Below are positions 35,630 to 44,022 of a DNA stretch of 64,000 nucleotides, piece by piece. The notes beneath the pieces were generated by a model. That model was not told the origin of the DNA. It saw only the letters and a program-made list of their open reading frames with translations, and did no database searches. The stretch is from contig NZ_JAZHRX010000001.1 in the NCBI RefSeq assembly GCF_036924645.1, forward strand, positions 6,971,501 through 7,035,500, read 5' to 3'. Made by a program: the position numbers and the translations under genes. The DNA comes from Bradyrhizobium sp. AZCC 2176. Lineage in GTDB: Bacteria; Pseudomonadota; Alphaproteobacteria; Rhizobiales; Xanthobacteraceae. Within the stretch, counting starts at the first letter, position 1. Every line of letters starts with the position of its first letter.

Positions 35630-35715
35630 CCAATCGGGTCACTGCAACCATGCGGCCGGACGACGGGATATTTTCCACCGTTGCGGCACGCGTTGCCGCA
35701 ACTTTTTTCCGCGTT

Positions 35716-35731
35716 TGTGAACTGGTTCACA
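35716..35731. promoter_or_regulatory. perfect CRP/FNR-type palindrome
   Basis: TGTGAACTGGTTCACA is a perfect 16-bp palindrome fitting TGTGA-N6-TCACA, the consensus bound by CRP-type regulators. It lies about 237 bp upstream of the dienelactone hydrolase ATG and 73 bp upstream of an orphan terminator stem. Binding is inferred from the motif alone. Confidence 0.55.
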
Positions 35732-35803
35732 TATCGCCGCAGGAATCCGGGGCATCGTGAAATTCACCGGATGGCGTGAGCCGATTTTAATATCCGGGGC
35801 TGG

Positions 35804-35845
35804 CAAGGTCGTTGACGGTATACTGCGTCGACGGCCTTGTTTTTT
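35804..35845 (+). terminator. orphan intrinsic terminator, possible end of a small RNA
   Basis: A stem of at least 13 bp with two G-U pairs: arms 35804-35816 (CAAGGTCGTTGAC) and 35827-35839, followed by six T residues (35840-35845). No plus-strand gene ends nearby; the closest stops at 35493. It may end a short transcript starting after the CRP-like site, or act as an attenuator in the leader of the next gene. Confidence 0.65.
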
Positions 35846-35967
35846 GTGCCCGATTTTTGGGCTGGTGCGCTGCGCGCCTCCCAACCGGTCCACATCTCGC
35901 AAGCAGGTGATTTGCGTTCGCACCGGTTTGCAAGCTGAATGCGCCTCCCAAAAAAAGGAGGGCTGCC

Positions 35968-36855
35968 ATGAGCGCCGAACCCCTGCCAACCTCCGACGTC
36001 ATCGGGCTGACCAAGGTCGCGCCATTCTCGCGACGCGGCTTCATGACCGCGTCGGCCGCCGTGACGGCCGGCTACACGCTTGCGGCCGGACCGGTGCGCG
36101 CCGACGTGATCAAGACCGACACCAGTGGCCTGACTATCGGCGACGCAAGGATAAAGGTCACCGACGGCGAGATGCCCGGCTATTTCGCGCGGCCGGTCGG
36201 CGTCAGCAACCCGCCAGTGGTGCTGGTGGCGATGGAGATTTTCGGCCTGCACGAATACATCAAGGATGTGACGCGGCGCCTCGCCAAGCTCGGCGCGTTC
36301 GCGGTGGCGCCGGATTACTATTTTCGCAAGGGCGCCGACCTGACCAGGATCACGGATATCCCGCAGCTACTCCCGATCGTGAATTCGAAACCGGACGCCG
36401 AACTATTATCCGATCTCGACAGCACCGTTGCCTGGGCGAGGTCGGAGGGCGGCGACACGTCGAGACTGGGCATCATCGGGTTCTGCCGCGGCGGACGCAC
36501 GGTCTGGGAATATGCCGCCCACAGCAGCACTCTCAAGGCAGGCGCCGCGTTCTACGGTCCGCTGGTCGATCCGCCGAACCCGGTTTGGCCGAAGAGCCCG
36601 ACGCAGCTCGCACCCGAGCTGAAGGCGCCCGTCCTCGGCCTCTACGGCGAGGCCGACACCGGCATTCCCGTCGCAACGGTGGAAGCCTTCAAAGCGGCTC
36701 TGGCGGCCAACAAGAAGACTGCCGAGTTCAAGATCTATCCCGCTGCACCGCACGGCTTTCACGCCGACTATCGCCCGAGCTACCGCAAGGACGCGGCCGA
36801 GGACGCCTGGAGCCAGATGCAGACCTGGTTCAGGAAGTACGGGGTGTTGAGCTAG
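35968..36855 (+). CDS. Tat-exported dienelactone hydrolase family protein
   Basis: A 295-residue alpha/beta hydrolase. The Tat signal SRRGFMTASAAVTAGYTLAAG (from residue 21) indicates export in folded form. In the DLH fold, the Cys nucleophile is in IIGFCRGGRTVW, the Asp lies near LYGEADTGIP and the His in AAPHGFHADYRPSY. The Glu of EIFGLHEYI, which activates the Cys in this family, is also present. Cytoplasmic DLH enzymes open dienelactones in chloroaromatic degradation; the exported form has no agreed substrate. Good AGGAGGG site before ATG 35968. Confidence 0.92.
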   Translation: MSAEPLPTSDVIGLTKVAPFSRRGFMTASAAVTAGYTLAAGPVRADVIKTDTSGLTIGDARIKVTDGEMPGYFARPVGVSNPPVVLVAMEIFGLHEYIKDVTRRLAKLGAFAVAPDYYFRKGADLTRITDIPQLLPIVNSKPDAELLSDLDSTVAWARSEGGDTSRLGIIGFCRGGRTVWEYAAHSSTLKAGAAFYGPLVDPPNPVWPKSPTQLAPELKAPVLGLYGEADTGIPVATVEAFKAALAANKKTAEFKIYPAAPHGFHADYRPSYRKDAAEDAWSQMQTWFRKYGVLS

Positions 36856-37138
36856 CCCGAAATCTGTGAGCTGAAACAGGGGCGCTCAATAGCTTACCGA
36901 CGCCTGCAGCGATACGCGCCAAGATGGAGTCGCGCTGGGAAAACAGATCCCGCTCCACCCGACGTCAGCCAGCAGGAACGGCCCCAGCGTGCCCGGCATC
37001 CATGAGAGCATGCTGGGCATCGAGACGTAGAGCGTAGAGCGAGTTGCGCAGGATCATGGCCTGGCCGACCGCACTGTCTGCGGGAGACCGGCAGACTCCG
37101 GCTATCGCGAGGAACGTGAACTGTGCGCGGTGTCGGGC

Positions 37139-37300
37139 CTATCCGAGTCGATCGCCCCTGCGATGAGGTCTCGCCATCCGACGCGGCCTGGACTTCATCT
37201 GTTCGATCTCCCAGAACATCCAGATGAAAGCTGCACCCAGCGCAATCACGACAATCAAAAACATCAATGTCAACGCAGGCGTTGTGAGCATGTTCAACAT
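37139..37300 (-). CDS. small single-TM membrane protein
   Basis: A 53-residue protein: a hydrophobic helix (TLMFLIVVIALGAAFIWMFWEI, about residues 11-32) and a basic C-terminal tail rich in Arg. The ATG at 37300 is supported by a GGGGGAT site. No family recognised. Single small membrane proteins of this type often belong to envelope stress or respiratory complexes, but nothing here shows which. The region 36856-37138 contains no other gene I can support. Confidence 0.55.
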   Translation of the reverse strand: MLNMLTTPALTLMFLIVVIALGAAFIWMFWEIEQMKSRPRRMARPHRRGDRLG

Positions 37301-37518
37301 CCCCCGATGTGACGCGAACGGCATTTCCTCCAAACAACGGTCTCGGTAACATCGCGGCGCGGCTTTCCTCCCGCCGTGGTCTTGGCCTCGACGAAGTCGA
37401 CGCACTCGCCGCCGGACCCTCGCGGGTCCGCCGTCAAGCCTAGAACGATTTCTCGGAGATGGCTTGCGCTATTTTGGGCTGTTTTGCGCGCTTCCTTGAA
37501 GCGGGCCGGAAAGCGATA

Positions 37519-37956
37519 TCAGCAGCCGCGGCAGATGCCCTTGATCTTGCGGTCGACTTGCTTGTTCTCCTCATTGATCTCGGCGTCGCCGCTCGTCTGC
37601 GCCGGTCTTCCCGAGCCCGTTGTGACACCGCTGCCAGGGCCTGACGACTGTGCGGTGCCGGCACTGTTGGTGCCCGGCGGAGGCGGCGACGCAAGCCCGG
37701 ACGGGTTCGCCGTGCCACCTGGACTTTGACCGGCATTGGGAGCGGCGGGCCCGGGCACGCCGCTGATGCCTTGCGTGCCGGTCCCGGTCGTGCCGGCCCC
37801 GGTAGAGCCCGCACCCGGCGCGCCCGCGGCGCTGCCGCTGCTGCTACCGGACGATGACCCACCAGCGGATCCGCCCACGCTCTGAGCAAACGATACGATC
37901 GGGGATATCAGGATTGTGATCGCCGCAACTGCGGCGGCTGCAGATGCCAGCTTCAT
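37519..37956 (-). CDS. secreted Gly/Ser/Pro-rich low-complexity protein
   Basis: A 145-residue protein with a signal peptide (KLASAAAAVAAITILISPIVSFAQ). The mature part is almost wholly Gly, Ser, Ala, Thr and Pro and ends in a short charged block INEENKQVDRKIKGICRGC. The two Cys in the last four residues are the only ones. It resembles small exported proteins common in Bradyrhizobium, with unknown function. AAAGGAGAG precedes the ATG at 37956. Confidence 0.75.
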   Translation of the reverse strand: MKLASAAAAVAAITILISPIVSFAQSVGGSAGGSSSGSSSGSAAGAPGAGSTGAGTTGTGTQGISGVPGPAAPNAGQSPGGTANPSGLASPPPPGTNSAGTAQSSGPGSGVTTGSGRPAQTSGDAEINEENKQVDRKIKGICRGC

Positions 37957-38067
37957 CGGAACTCTCCTTTTCTGGAGCAACGATGGCGTCCCGCCGTTGT
38001 TCCTGCCGGAACAATTCCGCCGCCGGATCATTCATTCACATCCGCTCGACGCCCGGAGGGGCAGCGC

Positions 38068-38295
38068 TTGCGCAAATTGATCGCCTTCGACGATGACACG
38101 CTCGACAAGCTCACCCAGCTTGCACGCGACCGGATGGCGACGTTTCAGGAACTGGCCGACGAAGCCTTTGCGGACCTGCTCAAGAAGCACGGCATTCCCA
38201 TCGACCTCAAGGATGCGCTGCGAAAGAGTGCGGGGGTCTCGAAGACGGCGACGCCGAAGAATACAAGATGGAAAACCGGAAAGACGCCATCATGA
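38068..38295 (+). CDS. small protein, possibly ribbon-helix-helix-like
   Basis: A 75-residue protein starting at TTG 38068, with GGAGG 8 bases upstream. The sequence RKLIAFDDDTLDKLTQLARDRMATFQELADEAFADLLKKHG has the strand-helix-helix pattern of small MetJ/Arc-type DNA-binding proteins, but similarity is weak. The tail is basic. Its stop overlaps the ATG of the next small gene (ATGA), so the two are translated together. Confidence 0.65.
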   Translation: MRKLIAFDDDTLDKLTQLARDRMATFQELADEAFADLLKKHGIPIDLKDALRKSAGVSKTATPKNTRWKTGKTPS

Positions 38296-38459
38296 ATTCC
38301 GACCCGGACCCTTTCGAGCAGGGCCAGCGCGCCGCACGCCAGAACATTCCGGCGGAAGCCAATCCGTATCACGATGGCAGCGAGGAACATGCGCTCTGGG
38401 CCGCCGGCCATGAAAAGGTCGCCGGCGCCAGCAAGGCGAACGAGAGCGAAGGCACCTGA
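38292..38459 (+). CDS. small RMF/CrpP-like protein
   Basis: A 55-residue hydrophilic protein. Its centre FEQGQRAARQNIPAEANPYHDGSEEHALWAAGHEKV resembles the short ribosome modulation factor/CrpP-type pattern (G-x-x-A-A-R, then N-P-Y, then W-x-x-G). That link is by eye and tentative. ATG 38292 overlaps the preceding stop by 4 bp. Confidence 0.6.
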   Translation: MNSDPDPFEQGQRAARQNIPAEANPYHDGSEEHALWAAGHEKVAGASKANESEGT

Positions 38460-38474
38460 GCCGGGCCGCCACCT

Positions 38475-39005
38475 TCAGCCGATCTTCTTCAGCCCGTTTT
38501 TGAATCGCGGACCGTTGAGCGCATAGAATTTTGCCGCACTTCCCATCGCCGTCACCTGCTCCGGCGTCAGCGTGCGAACCACGCGCGCGGGCGAACCGAT
38601 GATGAGGGAATATTCGGGATATTCCTTGCCTTCGGTGATGACCGATCCCGCGCCGACAATGCTGCCGCGGCGTATCCTGGCGCCGTTCATCACGATCGAT
38701 CCCATGCCGACCAGCGCGTCGTCTTCGAGCGTACAGCCATGCAGGATGACATTGTGGCCGACGGTGCAGTTCTTGCCGATCGTGAGGGGAAAGTCGCGGT
38801 CGGTGTGGCAGGTGGAATTGTCCTGCACGTTGGATCCTTCGCCGATCTCGATCCACTCATTGTCGCCACGCAGCACCGCGCCGAACCACACGCTGGCCGA
38901 ATTCAGAAGGCGCACCTTGCCGATCACGACGGCAGTATCTGCGATGAAATAGTTTCCGTCTCCGGGGAGTTCAGGCCCCTGTCCATCGAGTTCGTAGATC
39001 GCCAT
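38475..39005 (-). CDS. gamma carbonic anhydrase-like hexapeptide protein
   Basis: A 176-residue left-handed beta-helix protein of the gamma-CA/PaaY/YrdA family. Hexapeptide turns run from [29 protein letters not shown] through [11 protein letters not shown] to [30 protein letters not shown]. The His ligands for the metal are seen in STCHTD and [12 protein letters not shown]-terminal helix follows. Works as a trimer; activity may be carbonic anhydrase or acyl-CoA thioesterase. The gene is transcribed towards the RMF-like gene. Confidence 0.92.
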   Translation of the reverse strand: MAIYELDGQGPELPGDGNYFIADTAVVIGKVRLLNSASVWFGAVLRGDNEWIEIGEGSNVQDNSTCHTDRDFPLTIGKNCTVGHNVILHGCTLEDDALVGMGSIVMNGARIRRGSIVGAGSVITEGKEYPEYSLIIGSPARVVRTLTPEQVTAMGSAAKFYALNGPRFKNGLKKIG

Positions 39006-39077
39006 AACAAAAAGGTCTCCGTTGGCGGAGACCTTGGCACAGCCGCTGGCGCGGGATCAAGCGAGCAGACCCGGCCT

Positions 39078-39407
39078 TTAGGTCAGCACGCCGGCGGCAC
39101 GCAGGGTCATCAGGAAGAACGTGCCGGACATCAAGCTCCAGAAGCCTGAAAGCACGGTCGCCATCATCACGAATTCGAAACGGCGGCGTTCGATCTTCGC
39201 GCCGCGCAGCGTGTTGCGCATGATGATGAAGGGTGCGGCGAAAACCAGAAACGGCACCGCCGCAAACGTCTTCGGCGCCACGCCTTCCCCAAGCAGCCCG
39301 AAGCCCGCCGGCCGCGCCGCCATCGCCTGATAGCCGCTGGCGAGCGCGCCTGCGAACGCAAAGCCGATGCACAGGGAGAACAGGGAATTCAACGCATCGG
39401 GCGACAT
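39078..39407 (-). CDS. small integral membrane protein, unknown function
   Basis: A 109-residue protein with three hydrophobic segments: LFSLCIGFAFAGALASGY, TFAAVPFLVFAAPFIIM and FVMMATVLSGFWSLMSGTFF. Related to uncharacterised rhizobial membrane proteins (DUF6949 type, by eye). ATG 39407 has AAGGGAAG upstream; the longer frame to 39470 has no conserved look. Sits upstream of the gamma-CA gene with 72 bp between. Confidence 0.72.
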   Translation of the reverse strand: MSPDALNSLFSLCIGFAFAGALASGYQAMAARPAGFGLLGEGVAPKTFAAVPFLVFAAPFIIMRNTLRGAKIERRRFEFVMMATVLSGFWSLMSGTFFLMTLRAAGVLT

Positions 39408-39571
39408 GGCAACTTCCCTTAACTCGACAAACCGCGCCCTGCTTTCGCAAAATTGGGCGGCGGCCGCCACAGCATCCTTAAGGAAAGGTTAATAACCGGC
39501 CGCCGAGACTTCGTTTGCGCATGGCTGTCGGGGCCGGACCCTCGCGAAATCATGAGGAAATCACGCACCGC

Positions 39572-40339
39572 ATGGCATATTCGCGGGATGATTCGCCTGC
39601 CTCTTCCTCGACCGATGCTTCGTTCATGACCCTGCTTTCGACGGCCCAGCACCTTGCCCGCGACACCCGCAGGGACCCGCGCTCGCACATGATCCTGATC
39701 ATCGTCGCGATAACCATTGCTGCGGGCGCCGTTGCGCTGGTCGCCTATTTGCTGTGGCCGACCTGGGTGGCGCGGCCTTCCAGCGCGCCGGCACGGTTGC
39801 CGGTCAGCGTCGGCGCCACGCTTTTCAACGTGCCGACGGCCGCAATCCGCCGCAAGATCCAGCGCCACTCCGGGCCGCAGGAGCGAGTCGATCTCAGCTT
39901 CGTCTTCCCATCGCTGGAACCGCCGGATGCGCCGAAGCATGTCAGCGCCGATACGATCGAAGAGAAGGTGCAGCCGATCGACCGAATCTTCGTATCTATA
40001 TCAGCCCATCACGACGCGCTGGCGCCCGACATGCGGGTCCGCACGATCTATCCGCGCTACCTTGAGCAGGCCGCGACACCGGTCGATGGCGGATTGACGA
40101 TGCGCGCCTTTCGCGAAGGCTCGCCCTACGCCAACGAAGACCTGTTCTCCGCGAACGCGTCGAACCTCAACGCGCGCTGCACGCGCGATGGCCTGACGCC
40201 CGGCATGTGCCTGAGCGAGCGCCGCGTCGACGGCGCCGACCTGACGTTCCGCTTTCCGCGGAGCTGGCTGTCGCAATGGCGCGACGTCGCGAATGCGATG
40301 GATCGCTTGACGGCGCAGATGCGCGGGTCGAAAGGCTAG
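39572..40339 (+). CDS. single-TM protein of unknown function
   Basis: A 255-residue protein with one TM helix (LIIVAITIAAGAVALVAYLLW, about residues 42-62) and a C-terminal domain outside it, likely periplasmic. That part contains RVDLSFVFPSLEPPDAP, then RIFVSISAHHDALAPDMRVRTIYPRYLE and two Cys in ARCTRDGLTPGMCL that could form a disulfide. No family recognised, though similar proteins occur in Bradyrhizobium. Start ATG 39572 is tentative; ATG 39515 is in frame. Confidence 0.7.
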   Translation: MAYSRDDSPASSSTDASFMTLLSTAQHLARDTRRDPRSHMILIIVAITIAAGAVALVAYLLWPTWVARPSSAPARLPVSVGATLFNVPTAAIRRKIQRHSGPQERVDLSFVFPSLEPPDAPKHVSADTIEEKVQPIDRIFVSISAHHDALAPDMRVRTIYPRYLEQAATPVDGGLTMRAFREGSPYANEDLFSANASNLNARCTRDGLTPGMCLSERRVDGADLTFRFPRSWLSQWRDVANAMDRLTAQMRGSKG

Positions 40340-40366
40340 CGAGCCGCCGAGCATCGAATTCGCGGG

Positions 40367-40397
40367 GTGGGCAGAGGCGCGCTTGCGCCGTGCCCAC
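40367..40397. repeat. GTGGGCA/TGCCCAC hairpin repeat
   Basis: Arms GTGGGCA (40367-40373) and TGCCCAC (40391-40397) with an inner GGCGC/GCGCC stem. A common Bradyrhizobium intergenic hairpin (recognised by eye). Between two convergent genes, so a possible shared terminator. Confidence 0.65.
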
Positions 40398-40480
40398 CAT
40401 CGCAATCACGAACTGCGAGAAAAAGTTGGTGGGCACGCTACGCTTTGCCCCCTACGGCACTTCTACGGCGGACAAGTCAC

Positions 40481-40699
40481 TCACCCGACGTCGGCCAGGT
40501 CTTCCTCGAGGATCGCCATCTGAAACTGGAACGAGCGATCATCGTCCTCGTCATCGACGAACAGCACACCGATGAACTCCTCGCCGATATAGACTTCGGC
40601 GGAGTCGTCCTTTTTCGGCCGCGGCACGACGCGGATCTTGGGATTGCCGAATACGCGCTTGAGATAGGCGTCGAGCTTCCTGACTTCCTGAACGTCCAC
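40481..40699 (-). CDS. DUF3126 family protein
   Basis: A 72-residue cytoplasmic protein of the alphaproteobacterial DUF3126 family, recognised from EVRKLDAYLKRVFGNPKIRVVPRPKKDD and EVYIGEEFIGVLFVDDEDDDRSFQFQMAILEEDL. Function unknown; very conserved in the class. GTG 40699 is preferred to TTG 40711 because the family begins with this residue context and GGAG precedes it. Lies 107 bp upstream of cysE's far end... the cysE stop is at 40807, so the two are read in the same direction with cysE first. Confidence 0.92.
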   Translation of the reverse strand: MDVQEVRKLDAYLKRVFGNPKIRVVPRPKKDDSAEVYIGEEFIGVLFVDDEDDDRSFQFQMAILEEDLADVG

Positions 40700-40806
40700 G
40701 GCGGTCTCCAATCGGATTCTTTGAATTTCCGGGAGGTTTTTAGGACGAGACGGCGCAGACTACCAGCCGTAACTTCACAAATACGGCTGCGAGAAAGTGT
40801 GGAAAA

Positions 40807-41634
40807 TCAAAGCCCGATTGCGCCGAGCATCTGATCCATGGTGCGCGAAGGCTCCGCACAACCGGCCTCGCCGACGATCTTGGCGGGAACGCCGGCCACC
40901 GTGACGTTGTGAGGCACCGGCTTGACCACCACCGAGCCTGCGGCGATGCGCGCGCAATGGCCGATCTCGATATTGCCGAGAATTTTTGCGCCCGCCCCGA
41001 TCAGCACGCCGCGGCGGATCTTCGGATGACGGTCCTCGTTCTCCTTGCCGGTGCCGCCGAGCGTAACGCCGTGCAGGATGGAAACGTCGTCGTCGATCAC
41101 GGCGGTCTCGCCGCAGACGAAGCCGGTCGCGTGATCGAGGAAAATACCGCGGCCGATTTTGGCGGCGGGGTTGATGTCGGTCTGAAACACCGCCGACGAC
41201 CGGCTCTGCAGATAATAGGCAAAATCCTTGCGGCCCTTTTGATAGAGCCAGTGCGCGAGGCGATGGGTCTGCAGCGCGTGAAAACCCTTGAAGTAGAGCA
41301 ACGGATCGATGAAGCGCGAGGTTGCAGGATCGCGGTCGTAGACCGCAACCAGGTCGGCGCGAAACGCATTGCCCAGATCAGGCTCGTCGCGCAGTGCCTC
41401 GTCGTAGGTCTGGCGGATCAAATCGCCCGACAGCGCCGAATGATCGAGCCGCTCGGCGAGACGATGCACCACCGAATCTTCGAGGCGCTCATGATGCAGC
41501 ACGGTCGAATAGATGAAGGAAGCGAGCTCAGGCTCGCGGCGGACGATGTCCTCCGCCTCGCCCCGGACGCGGTCCCAGATCGGATCGAGTGCGGCGAGCT
41601 TCGAGGATTGCGGATTGACCTGATGCACTGCCAT
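40807..41634 (-). CDS. cysE: serine O-acetyltransferase CysE
   Basis: Makes O-acetylserine from serine and acetyl-CoA, the first committed step of cysteine synthesis. 275 residues: an N-terminal helical domain (DPIWDRVRGEAEDIVRREPELASFIYSTVLHHERLED), then the hexapeptide beta-helix with FLDHATGFVCGETAVIDDDVSILHGVTLGGTGKENEDRHPKI, which holds the active-site His/Asp and the cofactor loop, then GSVVVKPVPHNVTVAGVPAKIVG. The C-terminal tail ends in MLGAIGL, with the terminal Ile-Gly-Leu seen where cysteine synthase docks in other species (Ile ending). Followed by the DUF3126 gene. Confidence 0.96.
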   Translation of the reverse strand: MAVHQVNPQSSKLAALDPIWDRVRGEAEDIVRREPELASFIYSTVLHHERLEDSVVHRLAERLDHSALSGDLIRQTYDEALRDEPDLGNAFRADLVAVYDRDPATSRFIDPLLYFKGFHALQTHRLAHWLYQKGRKDFAYYLQSRSSAVFQTDINPAAKIGRGIFLDHATGFVCGETAVIDDDVSILHGVTLGGTGKENEDRHPKIRRGVLIGAGAKILGNIEIGHCARIAAGSVVVKPVPHNVTVAGVPAKIVGEAGCAEPSRTMDQMLGAIGL

Positions 41635-41839
41635 GATTGCTCTCGCAAATTCTCTGATTTCGTTGCTACTATAGCACGGCGGGCGGACGGCTGTCCCCGG
41701 CAGGCTTCGGCAAAGGAAACCCCCGCCGAATGCCCCTGGGGTCAGTTCAAGGTGGTCAGCGATTTCGGGAAATCAAGCCGGCGGGCGTCCGACTATTGGT
41801 GAATTTCGGCGGACCCGCCATTCGGCAGATGCTGCCCTG

Positions 41840-43228
41840 ATGGGGGAAAGCCAGATCAGCACGCAGGTATTGCGGGCGCGGACCGCTGCGGATTCGCGCT
41901 CCGCCTGGATCGCCGCCATCGCCATCCCATTGATGTTGCTGGCCCCCGCCCTGTGGAATGGCTATCCCCTGCTCCAGTGGGATACCGGCGGCTACCTGGC
42001 ACGGTGGTATGAAGGCTACCTGGTGCCCAGCCGCTCCACCACGTTCGGCCTCTATCTGCATTTCGGCGAGGATTCGAGCTTCTGGATCAACCTCGGGATC
42101 AACGCGCTGGCGACACTGTGGATCCTGCAGTTGACGCTGCGCGTGCTCGGCATGCCCCAGCCATTGCGGCTCCTGGCCATGAGCCTCGTCTTGGTCCTGA
42201 CCACGTCGCTGCCGTGGCTCGCCAGCATGCTGCTGACCGATATTTTCTCCGGGCTGTCCGTGCTTGCGCTCTTCATCCTGGTCGCGCTTGGCGAACGGAC
42301 TTCGATCCCCGAGAAATGCCTGTTGTTCGGCCTCACCGCATTCGCCGCCGCAACGCACAGCGCAACGCTCGCCGTGCTGCTCGGACTGTGCTGTGTGGGC
42401 TGGATCGCGCGTCCCTTTCTGCGCGGGCGGATTTCCGTTTCCGGACTGACGCAGGGCAGCCTCACCATCGTCGCCGGAGCTGCGCTATTACTGTCGACCA
42501 ATTTCGCATTGTCCGGAAAACTGGCGTGGACGCCCGGCGGTTATGGCGTAGCCTTCGGGCGGATGCTGCAGGATGGGATCGTCGCAAAGTATTTGCGCGA
42601 TCATTGTCCGAAGCAGAATTTCAAGCTCTGCCCCCACCGCGATCAACTGCCCGCCACCGCCGACCAGTTCCTGTGGGGCAACAGCATGTTCAACACGCTC
42701 GGCCGCTTTCAGGGACTGGGCGACGAGATGGGCTTTATCGTGCTGCATTCGCTGGCCGAATATCCGGCCTGGCAGGCCAAGGCGGCGCTGACGGCAACTG
42801 TGCAGCAACTCGGCCAGGTCGCCACCGGTGAAGGCGTCGGTGTCTGGGTCGGCCATACCTACGGCATCATCGAGCGTTTCCTTCCGGCACAGGTGAAGCC
42901 GATGCGCGCGGCGCAGCAGCAGCGCTGGCATTTCGACTTCACCGCGATCAACCGAATTCACGTTCCAGTCGCACTGGCGTCGATGCTGCTGGCCGCGATC
43001 CTGTTCGGTCACGGCGTGCTGCGCCGGTCGTTCGACGATCTCACTTTGCTCGCCGGCACGGTTTCGTTCGCCCTGCTCGGCAACGCCTTCATCTGTGCCG
43101 TGATATCCGGCCCGCACGATCGCTACGGCGCGCGGATGGCGTGGCTTGCGACCACGGTGGTGCTGATCGCGGCGATCCGGCATTTCACCGGCGAAGAGCC
43201 ATCGCGCGATCGCTCATTGCCGGCGTGA
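41840..43228 (+). CDS. polytopic membrane protein, unknown function
   Basis: A 462-residue inner-membrane protein with nine or ten hydrophobic segments. A periplasm-facing first loop has WNGYPLLQWDTGGYLARWYEG, an arrangement with acidic residues after TM1 that recalls GT-C type glycosyltransferases, although this is weak. It also has GLYLHFGEDSSFWINLGINALATL and a long loop around residues 230-340. Uncharacterised relatives exist in Bradyrhizobium and Rhodopseudomonas. Its 3' end overlaps the convergent hydrolase gene by 15 bp. Confidence 0.75.
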   Translation: MGESQISTQVLRARTAADSRSAWIAAIAIPLMLLAPALWNGYPLLQWDTGGYLARWYEGYLVPSRSTTFGLYLHFGEDSSFWINLGINALATLWILQLTLRVLGMPQPLRLLAMSLVLVLTTSLPWLASMLLTDIFSGLSVLALFILVALGERTSIPEKCLLFGLTAFAAATHSATLAVLLGLCCVGWIARPFLRGRISVSGLTQGSLTIVAGAALLLSTNFALSGKLAWTPGGYGVAFGRMLQDGIVAKYLRDHCPKQNFKLCPHRDQLPATADQFLWGNSMFNTLGRFQGLGDEMGFIVLHSLAEYPAWQAKAALTATVQQLGQVATGEGVGVWVGHTYGIIERFLPAQVKPMRAAQQQRWHFDFTAINRIHVPVALASMLLAAILFGHGVLRRSFDDLTLLAGTVSFALLGNAFICAVISGPHDRYGARMAWLATTVVLIAAIRHFTGEEPSRDRSLPA

Positions 43229-43978
43229 CAGGAAGTCGGTGACTCCCGTCTTGTAGACTTTGTCACCGACCGCGCGCATGTGATCGCGGTTCGGAATGTC
43301 GAGCACCTCGGCGCCCGGAATGATTTTCCCGAGCGCAGTTGCGGAGCCCGCGATTTCGTCCCTGGTGCCGACTGCGATCAGGACCGGCACGCCGATGCCG
43401 GAGGCCTCTTCCGATGTCATCAGCCGCCGCGAACCGCGCAGGCAGGCGGCAAGCGCCCGGCGGTCGGAGCGGGTCTGGTCGGCGAAAGCGCGAAACGTCC
43501 GCCCGACCGGATCGGTGACGTCCTCCAGAGACGGCGCTTCAAGCGCGATGGCCACGTTCTCGCCGGGACCGCCGCCCTCGATCAGCCCGATACCGATGCC
43601 ACCGAGAATCGCCGAACGCAACCGCTGCGGCTGCTCGCGCGCCAATATCGCCGTCATTCGCGATCCCAGCGAATAGCCCATGATGTCGGCGCGCTCGATT
43701 CCCAGATGATCCAGCAGCGCGATGACGTCGCTTGCCATGATCGCAATTTCGTAAGCAGCGGAATCGTACAGCTTTTCGGAATCGCCGTGGCCACGATTGT
43801 CGAGCGCGATCACGCGACGGCCGTCCTTCCTTAAGTCGGAGACCCAGGTCGGATAGACCCAGTTGACGTTCTTGCTGGAGGCAAAGCCGTGCACGAGAAC
43901 GATCGGATCGCCCTCGCCTTCGTCGAGATAGGCAATTTCGACAGCGCCGTTGTGAAAACTCGGCATCATCAGTTCCAT
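43214..43978 (-). CDS. alpha/beta hydrolase
   Basis: A 254-residue cytoplasmic hydrolase. Motifs: oxyanion region IVLVHGFASSKNVNW, DNRGHGDSEK, nucleophile elbow MGYSLGSRM with Ser, an Asp in VGTRDEIAG and His in NRDHMRAVGDKVYK. Substrate unknown. Its stop overlaps the end of the convergent membrane protein gene by 15 bp, so the two transcripts are antisense at their tails. A gene of unknown function lies 44 bp upstream in the same direction. Confidence 0.9.
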   Translation of the reverse strand: MELMMPSFHNGAVEIAYLDEGEGDPIVLVHGFASSKNVNWVYPTWVSDLRKDGRRVIALDNRGHGDSEKLYDSAAYEIAIMASDVIALLDHLGIERADIMGYSLGSRMTAILAREQPQRLRSAILGGIGIGLIEGGGPGENVAIALEAPSLEDVTDPVGRTFRAFADQTRSDRRALAACLRGSRRLMTSEEASGIGVPVLIAVGTRDEIAGSATALGKIIPGAEVLDIPNRDHMRAVGDKVYKTGVTDFLSRRQ

Positions 43979-44022
43979 TTATTGGGGGGATTGGAATGAA
44001 CGATCTTGCAATGGCTGCACGT

